Part shown: positions 25,341-32,773 of the stretch, piece after piece | Layout: every line of letters begins with the position of its first letter | Position numbering within the stretch: position 1 is the stretch's first letter | DNA from: Pirellula sp. | GTDB lineage: Bacteria > Planctomycetota > Planctomycetia > Pirellulales > Pirellulaceae | Reading direction: 5' to 3' | Assembly: GCA_021300015.1 (NCBI GenBank) | Contig: JAJTFB010000035.1 | Coordinates: 1 to 47,973, forward strand | Length of the DNA stretch: 47,973 nt | Made by a program: the position numbers and the translations under genes | Notes under the pieces: model-generated | The model's database searches: none | The model's input: only the letters and a program-made list of their open reading frames with translations | Told to the model about the DNA's origin: nothing

Positions 25341-26486
25341 ATGCGACGATTCTTTTTGAGCATGGCGATCGCTTCGCTGACCGCCAGTGCTCCCTGGACG
25401 GCGTTTGGCGGGGATCGCGAGATCGCCGATGCCATTATCGCTACTGTGAAAAAGGCTCAGATCGATCTCAAGGGATTTGATGTCGATCTTACCGTCGAGA
25501 ACGGTAACGTTACCGTCTCGGGGGCTGCAGCAAGTCAACAGCAACTTGACCGTGTCATGGTGGCCGCTCGCCAGACCGAGGGTGTCAAGTCGGTGGATTG
25601 CAAGGTCAGCGTGGCCGCCAGTGTCCAGGACGCCAAGTCCGACGACACATCGGGTGTGGTCCCTGCTTCGGCAAACCAAATCCCCGCCCTTTTGACCGAT
25701 GTCGCCGACGAAGCCTCGGCAACATCCAAACCGATGCCTGTGGCTGAGTCGTCCGTCGATTCGGCGATCACCACGGAAATCCTCAGCAAGCTCGGGTCGG
25801 CAAAGACTTCCGGACAGCTCAAGGGTTTTGATCTGGATGTATCGACCGTCGACGGAGAAGTCTGGGTCAGAGGCTACGTCTCGACTCCGGAACAAAAAGC
25901 GATGGTCCTCAAGACTGCTCAGTACGTCTCAGGCGTGCAACGTGTGGTCGACGAGGTGACGGTCAACCGAGTTCAACCAGCTAGCGGTCAGATTCCTGGA
26001 GTTCCCGGCGTGGGTATTCCCGGTGTGGGTATTCCCGGTGTGGGTATTCCTGGCGTAGGAGTTCCTGGCGTAGGAGTTCCTGGTGTTCCAGCGATGGCAG
26101 CCCCGGTTGCCCCTGGGATCAGCGGAGCGGCTCCTCGGCCCTTCGCCGCAAGTTCGGTCAACAGCGGTTCTGTCGTCGGCGGCGGGGTCGGTGGACCTTA
26201 CACCGGCAACGTGGTTGCACCCCAGGCTCCCATGCCAATGCAAGGTGGACCTAGTTACGGTGGTGGCGTTGCACGCTACGACCAGCCCTACATGCCCAAC
26301 TACGCTTGGCCGAGCTATGCAGCGTATCCCAACGCCGCCGCAGTGAGCTACCCCAAGCAGTACAGTGCTTCGGCTTGGCCATACATCGGACCTTTCTATC
26401 CGTACCCCCAAGTCCCACTCGGGTGGAGACGGGTCTCCTTGGAATGGGATGACGGATTGTGGTACCTCGACTTTACTCACAAGTAA
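25341..26486 (+). CDS. Exported BON-domain protein with elastin-like pentapeptide repeats
   Basis: A 381-residue protein. Signal peptide (MRRFFLSMAIASLTASAPWTAFG), then two BON domains (about 25-95 and 135-210; GNVTVSGAAASQQQLDRVM and GEVWVRGYVSTPEQKAMV), which bind membranes or phospholipids in known members. After residue 215 come six (V/I)PGVG pentapeptides, then a Gly/Pro/Ala/Tyr-rich tail ending in LEWDDGLWYLDFTHK. ATG at 25341 is set by AGGAGG at 25329-25334. A strong intrinsic terminator follows at 26514-26555. The protein is probably envelope-located; the tail suggests an elastic or disordered surface segment. Confidence 0.85.
   Translation: MRRFFLSMAIASLTASAPWTAFGGDREIADAIIATVKKAQIDLKGFDVDLTVENGNVTVSGAAASQQQLDRVMVAARQTEGVKSVDCKVSVAASVQDAKSDDTSGVVPASANQIPALLTDVADEASATSKPMPVAESSVDSAITTEILSKLGSAKTSGQLKGFDLDVSTVDGEVWVRGYVSTPEQKAMVLKTAQYVSGVQRVVDEVTVNRVQPASGQIPGVPGVGIPGVGIPGVGIPGVGVPGVGVPGVPAMAAPVAPGISGAAPRPFAASSVNSGSVVGGGVGGPYTGNVVAPQAPMPMQGGPSYGGGVARYDQPYMPNYAWPSYAAYPNAAAVSYPKQYSASAWPYIGPFYPYPQVPLGWRRVSLEWDDGLWYLDFTHK
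25992..26090 (+). repeat. 15-bp tandem repeats encoding (V/I)PGVG pentapeptides
   Basis: Units of the type ATTCCCGGTGTGGGT follow each other and encode V/I-P-G-V-G six times in frame. Some units are identical at DNA level and others differ at third positions (GGCGTAGGAGTTCCT), which shows both recent and older expansion. VPGVG is the defining repeat of elastin. Confidence 0.9.
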
Positions 26487-26513
26487 GTCGATCGGATAAC
26501 ACCGAATTGAACC

Positions 26514-26555
26514 CAGAGGGCCTTGGTCGAAAGATCAGGGCTCTCTGCGTTTTTT
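26514..26555 (+). terminator. Intrinsic terminator of the BON gene, overlapping the kinase 3' end
   Basis: A 15-bp stem (26514-26528 with 26533-26547; three G-U pairs in plus-strand RNA) is closed by a GAAA tetraloop (26529-26532) and followed by CG and six T (26550-26555). The wobble pairs and the tetraloop mark the plus strand as the functional one. The stop codon of the kinase gene on the minus strand (26535-26537) lies inside the hairpin. Confidence 0.88.
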
Positions 26556-28271
26556 CACCGTCAACGCAGGATCGCAAAATGGCCGTGCCGTCATCGCTTC
26601 TAGGGATCGACGCTGTCGATAGTACTTCAAGCCTGGGATAAAAAAGCAAAGGCCCGCGACTAGGGCAAAGATCAGATGAGCGATTGGGGGCCAGGCAAGC
26701 ATCGCTGCGGCCGATAAAAACAAACTGGCTGCTTGCAGATAGAACGCACCGCTGAGAATCCCGGCCTTGATGAAAAACATCATTCCGGTGATCACCGCCA
26801 GAAGTGGCGTGAGCGTCAGGGGATCGAGTTTGAGCCCCCACTCGACAGGGAAGAGTGCTCCAATGCCGATCATTGCCGCCCCCCAGACGTGGGCGATTTG
26901 ACGCTCGACAAACGTGACCGGTCCCATCCGTCGTCTCAAGGCCCAGAAGACCGCAGCCCAGCTCCCGAGCCCAACGGTCCAGAGTAGGGCATAGGAGAGT
27001 CGGCCGGCGTGATTCCATTGGAGAAGCTCGGTCAGCACACTTGCGATGACCAAGACCAGAGAATGCCACATCCAGAGCAACCCCCAGTTTTCTAGAACTG
27101 GAGCGTGATGGGTCTCGCGAAACCATCTTGCTACTACCTGTGCAAACTGACCAGACCTTGCAGAGATCGGCTCGTCGTTGAGATAGGCGCTCAGGTCCGA
27201 CGCAAGCTTCGCTGCGCTCGGGTACCGCAAATCCGGTGGTTTTTGAAGACACCGAACGAGAATCATCTCCAAGTCCCGATCGAGCTTGGGATTGAGCAAT
27301 CGAGGACTCGGTGGGTCTTGCTCCATGACCTGCAAGAGCATGTCCATGGTCGTCTTTGCGACAAAAGGAGGTCGACCGGTAAGAGCATGGTAGAGAACGG
27401 AGCCCAAACTGTAGACATCCGAGGCGGGGCTGATCTGTCCCATCCGTCCGCTGGCTTGTTCGGGACTCATGTAGCTGGGGGTTCCTAAGACCACTCCGGT
27501 GCGGGTGAGCGATTCTCCAGCGTCGGTGTGTTTGGCAAGTCCAAAGTCGGTCAATCGAGCTAGTCCTTCCGAATCGACCAGGATGTTCGATGGCTTGATA
27601 TCTCGATGTAACACGCCGTTTTGATGGGCAAAGTCGACGGCCTGAGCGATCATCTCGACAATTCGGACCGATTGACGATCGTCGATGGCCGACGCATTGA
27701 TCAGTTCCTGAAGGGTCCGTCCCTGGACATATTGCATGGCAAAGTAGGGACGACCTTCGATTTCGCCGACGTCGTAAACTGGCACGATACTCGGATGCTG
27801 AAGCTTGGCCGTCGCGCGTGCCTCTGCAAAAAAACGTTGACGCTCGGTATCCGACGCCAACTGGTCTTTGAGAATCATCTTGACGGCTACTTGGCGTCCT
27901 AGACTGATCTGTTCGGCGCGATAGACCACCCCCATACCACCGCGTCCGACTTCCTCGACCAAGCGGTAGTCGCCAAAGACGCAAGGAAGCGCCAACCGCC
28001 AAACATTGGAATCCCCCCCGGAAACCGATTCGGCCTTGTCCATGGAACGCACTTCATGACTGCCGATCGCATCGGTAACGATGATAGTACCCCAGAGGGC
28101 CTTGAGCTCCTGGGCCAATGCTGGATGCTGACGGCAAAGTGGATGCTCGCAACAGACTTGGTTCAAGTCGACGGCCTGGCCTTTTTGCAGTCGGTCGGTC
28201 AGCTCTGCGACCAACAAAGCCAAATTCTCGTCGACTTGTAAATCGTCAAGTTCCATCTCCTCGGCGTTCAT
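26535..28271 (-). CDS. Membrane Ser/Thr protein kinase (PknB-like)
   Basis: A 578-residue protein. An N-terminal helical region (1-98) precedes a Hanks-type kinase domain (about 101-365) with GRGGMG (109-114), catalytic Lys131, HRDIKPSN (222-229), DFG (242-244) and SPEQ activation-loop end (269-272). After residue 385 there are about six hydrophobic segments, so the C-terminus is a multi-pass membrane domain of unknown ligand. The start codon overlaps the stop of the ECF sigma gene (ATGA, 28268-28271), so both are translated from one mRNA. It probably phosphorylates or relays a membrane signal to the sigma factor; this is inferred from context. Confidence 0.9.
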   Translation of the reverse strand: MNAEEMELDDLQVDENLALLVAELTDRLQKGQAVDLNQVCCEHPLCRQHPALAQELKALWGTIIVTDAIGSHEVRSMDKAESVSGGDSNVWRLALPCVFGDYRLVEEVGRGGMGVVYRAEQISLGRQVAVKMILKDQLASDTERQRFFAEARATAKLQHPSIVPVYDVGEIEGRPYFAMQYVQGRTLQELINASAIDDRQSVRIVEMIAQAVDFAHQNGVLHRDIKPSNILVDSEGLARLTDFGLAKHTDAGESLTRTGVVLGTPSYMSPEQASGRMGQISPASDVYSLGSVLYHALTGRPPFVAKTTMDMLLQVMEQDPPSPRLLNPKLDRDLEMILVRCLQKPPDLRYPSAAKLASDLSAYLNDEPISARSGQFAQVVARWFRETHHAPVLENWGLLWMWHSLVLVIASVLTELLQWNHAGRLSYALLWTVGLGSWAAVFWALRRRMGPVTFVERQIAHVWGAAMIGIGALFPVEWGLKLDPLTLTPLLAVITGMMFFIKAGILSGAFYLQAASLFLSAAAMLAWPPIAHLIFALVAGLCFFIPGLKYYRQRRSLEAMTARPFCDPALTVKKRREP

Positions 28272-28924
28272 TCACGAATTTCCTTGTGGAGATTCGGGAG
28301 GCTTTCGATCACTTCTCTGAGTCGTTTGATTGCCCGGAGATACCGCATGCTCGCTGCGGGTTCGGAAAGACCCAAGGATTGGGCGATTTCCTGATTGTTG
28401 AGTTGTTCATAATGCCGCATGAGGATGATCTCTCGGTCCCCTTCTTTGAGTTGACCTATAGCCAACTCCATGTGGTAGGCAAGTTCTTTCTGCGTCGCAG
28501 CGGCCGCTGGGGTTAATCCTTGGTCTTTGAATTGGTTTGCCAACTCGATTGTGGAATTCTCATTCGAAGCAAATCCGATCGGGCCTTGTTCGCGATCGAT
28601 ACTCCTTTTGGCCGAGAGTCGATGGCGCCTGTGCGCATCGATAATTCGGTCCTTGGCGATTTGACGGATCCACAGATGGAAAGGAATGGTCGGTGTATTG
28701 ACGTAATCGACGAGCCTGCGGTTGGCCTCGATGAGGACGTCCTGGATGATATCGCTCACGTCGACTCGCTGGGCCAGCCGCTGGTCGAGTCGCATGGCGA
28801 TCATGCGTCGCAATGGATCTCGATGGCGATCTAAAAGCTCTTCGACCGCTTGGGGTTTGCCCTCGCGGACCTCGACAAGAAGTTCCGTGGTTGCTTGGCC
28901 TTCTGGCCAAATCGACTCTGACAT
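28268..28924 (-). CDS. ECF-type RNA polymerase sigma factor
   Basis: A protein of about 218 residues with sigma-70 region 2 (VDVSDIIQDVLIEANRRLVDY, then IPFHLWIRQIAKDRIIDAHR) and region 4 (LKEGDREIILMRHYEQLNNQ, then EIAQSLGLSEPAASMRYLRA). It has the planctomycete ECF style and no anti-sigma gene beside it; its partner is the overlapping kinase. ATG at 28924 is preferred over a GTG at 28948, but neither has a clear Shine-Dalgarno site. Confidence 0.9.
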   Translation of the reverse strand: MSESIWPEGQATTELLVEVREGKPQAVEELLDRHRDPLRRMIAMRLDQRLAQRVDVSDIIQDVLIEANRRLVDYVNTPTIPFHLWIRQIAKDRIIDAHRRHRLSAKRSIDREQGPIGFASNENSTIELANQFKDQGLTPAAAATQKELAYHMELAIGQLKEGDREIILMRHYEQLNNQEIAQSLGLSEPAASMRYLRAIKRLREVIESLPNLHKEIRE

Positions 28925-29123
28925 GTAGCTTCGGTAAGTTGCGCCCACCGTCCGCTTTTCTATAATCCTGCTAAAGTATTGCCTACGCAGTCTATTCTAG
29001 CGTCTCGTCGAGGGAACTCTGTGCATCCGGAGCGTCCCGAGTCGGGCAATAGGCCGCTTTACCCAGGATTTTTTAGAATTTCCAACAAAAGGCCCCGTTT
29101 CTCATTGGGCTCTGGGCCCCTGC

Positions 29124-29135
29124 GAAACTAGTTTC
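29124..29135. promoter_or_regulatory. Perfect 12-nt palindrome upstream of the HD gene
   Basis: GAAACTAGTTTC is self-complementary and lies 17 nt before the ATG at 29153, flanked by GGGC and GCCC a few bases out. It could be an operator or part of a short hairpin in the leader. No T-run follows it. Confidence 0.25.
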
Positions 29136-29152
29136 TAGCCCCCCGAACTCCT

Positions 29153-30462
<1,310 letters not shown>

Positions 30463-30466
<4 letters not shown>

Positions 30467-30491
30467 CAACACTCAGGTTGGAGAAAAGAAT
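30463..30491 (+). promoter_or_regulatory. Candidate sigma-70-type promoter for the cimA leader
   Basis: TTGACA (30463-30468) is separated by exactly 17 bp from AAGAAT (30486-30491). Transcription would begin near 30498, almost at the ATG of the leader ORF at 30500, making that ORF leaderless or nearly so. This fits the absence of a well-placed Shine-Dalgarno site. The -10 box is a 4/6 match. Confidence 0.5.
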
Positions 30492-30499
30492 TAGACCCC

Positions 30500-30556
30500 A
30501 TGCGAGTCCACTTTGTTTCAAATCGACCGATGATTATTATCCCCGAGCGCCGGTAG
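30500..30556 (+). CDS. Leader peptide with three consecutive Ile codons, upstream of cimA
   Basis: An 18-codon ORF, MRVHFVSNRPMIIIPERR, ending in TAG at 30554-30556. The Ile codons ATT-ATT-ATC are at 30533-30541. It sits between a promoter-like sequence and a terminator placed just before cimA, whose pathway makes isoleucine. Runs of codons for the end product are the hallmark of attenuator leader peptides (for example in enterobacterial ilv operons). An internal ATG at 30530 would give a shorter peptide, MIIIPERR, with the same Ile run. Confidence 0.6.
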   Translation: MRVHFVSNRPMIIIPERR

Positions 30557-30565
30557 GCCTTGGGG
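30555..30565 (+). promoter_or_regulatory. Putative antiterminator segment of the cimA leader
   Basis: AGGCCTTGGGG can pair with CCCCTGAAGCCT (30613-30624), the 5' arm of the terminator. I count four pairs, one mismatch, T-A and a T-G wobble, a one-base bulge and four G-C pairs. The segment overlaps the leader stop codon, so a terminating ribosome would cover it, while a ribosome stalled at the Ile codons would leave it free. Confidence 0.5.
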
Positions 30566-30610
30566 AGCGTTTCTTTTTAGAAACCAAGTCGCAACCAAAG
30601 TTTGCAACCC

Positions 30611-30649
30611 AACCCCTGAAGCCTGCCGCTTCAGGGGTTTTTTGTTTTT
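30611..30649 (+). terminator. Intrinsic terminator/attenuator directly before cimA
   Basis: AACCCCTGAAGC-CTGCC-GCTTCAGGGGTT is a perfect 12-bp stem with a 5-nt loop, followed by TTTTTTGTTTTT (30638-30649, the first two T being part of the stem). The T-run ends 16 nt before the cimA ATG (30666), which leaves no room for a promoter after it. cimA transcription must therefore pass through this terminator. Confidence 0.9.
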
Positions 30650-30665
30650 ACGACCAGCAAAAATC

Positions 30666-32258
30666 ATGCAAGAACGATCCATCCTCATCTACGACACAAC
30701 GCTCCGTGACGGTACCCAAGGCGAAGGAGTGAGCTTGTCCCTGCAAGACAAACTCAATATCGCTCAGAGGCTCGCAGAGATAGGTGTCGATATGATCGAA
30801 GGTGGATACCCTCTTTCGAACGAAAAAGACGCAATGTTCTTCCAAAAGGCCCGCCAGTTGAAGCTTGGTTCAAGCCAGCTCAGCGCTTTTGGAATGACCA
30901 GAAGACGCGGGATGAAATCCGCTGACGACCCAGGCATCGCCGCGCTGGTTGCTGCCCAAACCCCAGTGATCACCATCGTCGGAAAATCATGGGATTTCCA
31001 TGCGACGGAAGTCCTCGGTGTGAGCCTCCAGGAAAACCTCGATATGATCGGCGAAACCGTCGAGTACCTCTCGCGTTATGCGCAAATAGTCTACGACGCC
31101 GAACACTATTTCGATGGTTACCGGGCCAACCCTCAATACGCGCTTTCGGCAGTAGAGACTGCAGCCAGAGCCGGGGCCAAATGGATCGTCTTTTGCGATA
31201 CCAACGGAGGATCGCTTCCAGAACAAATTTCACAAGTCGTCAAAGACTCCAAAATCCGACTCGACCCGTTAGGGCCCCGGCTTGGTATCCATTGCCACAA
31301 CGATGGCGACCTTGCTACCGCCAACTCCCTCTCAGCAATCGATGCGGGTTGTGATCAAATCCAAGGCACCTTCAATGGGATCGGAGAACGTTGCGGAAAC
31401 GCCGATCTGGTCTGCGTGATCTCGAATCTTCAGTTCAAGAAGCAAGGCTACCGAATGCTGCGAGACGGTTCGCTCGAGCATTTGACCGAACTGTCACGCT
31501 ACATCTACGAAACGGCCAACTTGGTTCCACGCAACAGTCAGCCTTTTGTCGGCCGAAGCGCGTTTGCCCATAAAGGAGGTATGCATGTCCACGCCGTCAA
31601 TAAGTTCGCTCACACCTACGAACACATGAACCCAGAACATGTAGGAAACGAACGACGGATTCTGGTAAGCGAACTATCTGGACGATCGAATATCGCTGCG
31701 CTGACTCAAAAACATGGTGCCGACCAAGATCGATTGCTCTTGGATCGAATCCTTGAAAGTGTCGTGAAAAAGGAGAACCAAGGATACCAATACGAAGCAG
31801 CCGAAGCCTCCTTCGATCTTTTGGTCAAGCAATGCTCGGGGACCTACACACCGCACTTTGAAACCATCAAATACCAGATCCTCGCAGGTGATTTGGACAC
31901 ATCAAGAAACCAGCAATATGCAGAGGCGATCCTGAAGTTGAAAGTCGGACAGAATGTCTGCTTCGAAGCGGCCGAAGGCCATGGTCCTGTCAACGCCCTG
32001 GACGCCGCTTTACGCAAATCCCTAATCCGCTTCTTCCCAAGCATCGAGTCGATGCAGTTAGTCGACTACAAAGTCAGGGTCGTCAACGGAGAAGCAGGAA
32101 CAGCGGCAAGAATCCGAGTGAACATCGAAAGCTCCGATGAGAACCACTCCTGGCACACCATCGGTGTGAGCGAAAACATCATCGAGGCCTCCTGGGCCGC
32201 CTTGGTCGATGCTGTTGAGTACAAACTCCATCGAGACACCCAACGCACCGAAGGCTAA
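30666..32258 (+). CDS. cimA: Citramalate synthase CimA
   Basis: A 530-residue protein of the CimA/alpha-isopropylmalate synthase family. The catalytic motif DTTLRDGTQGEG starts at residue 10. Metal-binding GIHCHNDGDLATANS, the GTFNGIGERCGNADL motif and a C-terminal LeuA-type regulatory domain (about 400-525) follow. It condenses acetyl-CoA and pyruvate to (R)-citramalate, the first step of a threonine-independent route to isoleucine. ATG at 30666 is chosen because conserved sequence starts there (MQERSILIYDTTLRDG). Control by an isoleucine attenuator in the 5' leader is proposed from the sequence. Confidence 0.93.
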   Translation: MQERSILIYDTTLRDGTQGEGVSLSLQDKLNIAQRLAEIGVDMIEGGYPLSNEKDAMFFQKARQLKLGSSQLSAFGMTRRRGMKSADDPGIAALVAAQTPVITIVGKSWDFHATEVLGVSLQENLDMIGETVEYLSRYAQIVYDAEHYFDGYRANPQYALSAVETAARAGAKWIVFCDTNGGSLPEQISQVVKDSKIRLDPLGPRLGIHCHNDGDLATANSLSAIDAGCDQIQGTFNGIGERCGNADLVCVISNLQFKKQGYRMLRDGSLEHLTELSRYIYETANLVPRNSQPFVGRSAFAHKGGMHVHAVNKFAHTYEHMNPEHVGNERRILVSELSGRSNIAALTQKHGADQDRLLLDRILESVVKKENQGYQYEAAEASFDLLVKQCSGTYTPHFETIKYQILAGDLDTSRNQQYAEAILKLKVGQNVCFEAAEGHGPVNALDAALRKSLIRFFPSIESMQLVDYKVRVVNGEAGTAARIRVNIESSDENHSWHTIGVSENIIEASWAALVDAVEYKLHRDTQRTEG

Positions 32259-32260
32259 GC

Positions 32261-32662
32261 CTAGACATTTCGGTCGCGAAGTTTCGATTGCAGAGTCTTC
32301 CTCAATCCCACAATCTCCTCCGACGGCATCGCCGCAAGTTCCTCGCGGTTCTGCAATGGCAATTCGAGTAACTCCTGGAGCAACTGAATCCGGCCGATTT
32401 CCATGCCGATCAATTCGCCCTCCTGACGGCCCTCCTGACGGCCTTCCTGACGGCCTTCCTGACGGGCATCTATGAGATTGGATTCGTAGTCTAATAAGGC
32501 TTTTTCGCGTGAATCGTACATCTCTTTCTCCTCGGTAATCGCCTGAATTCCACTCAACTCGCTCGTCGCCTGCAAAAACTCAAGACCAGGCAATAGCTCT
32601 CTTAACTCTTCCTCGGTGTGCCGATCAGCATTTTTGATCCAATAGCACCATTTCCTCGACAT
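32261..32662 (-). pseudogene. C-terminal remnant of an Rpn/PD-(D/E)XK transposase-like protein
   Basis: About 132 residues from ATG 32662. They match the C-terminal part of Rpn-family (recombination-promoting nuclease/putative transposase) proteins: MYDSREKALLDYESNLIDAR, four QEGR repeats and a leucine-rich end (GRIQLLQELLELPLQNREEL). The N-terminal PD-(D/E)XK nuclease half, normally about 150-180 residues, is missing: upstream sequence in this frame shows no family features. It is most likely a decayed copy. It ends 3 nt after the cimA stop on the opposite strand. Confidence 0.7.
32418..32466 (-). repeat. 12-bp tandem repeats encoding QEGR
   Basis: On the plus strand the unit reads CTTCCTGACGGC (with C/T changes) four times; on the coding strand it gives (R)QEGR repeats. 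QEGR-type repeats of variable number are common in the C-termini of the Rpn family. Confidence 0.85.
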
Positions 32663-32773
32663 GCGTGTTACTCCTAGTTGCCACAAGCATTCAAAATTCT
32701 CATCCAGGCCCTAAGCGGCACTATCCGACCCCCGGAAGAGTATACTGGTAGTGCCCTAACCTAAGCCCATCCT

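Noticed and set aside
26473-28002. A 509-codon open frame antisense or out of frame to the kinase gene
   Set aside because: It lies on the same strand in another frame over the clear kinase, is rich in Arg/Ser typical of GC-rich shadow frames, and has no domain features.
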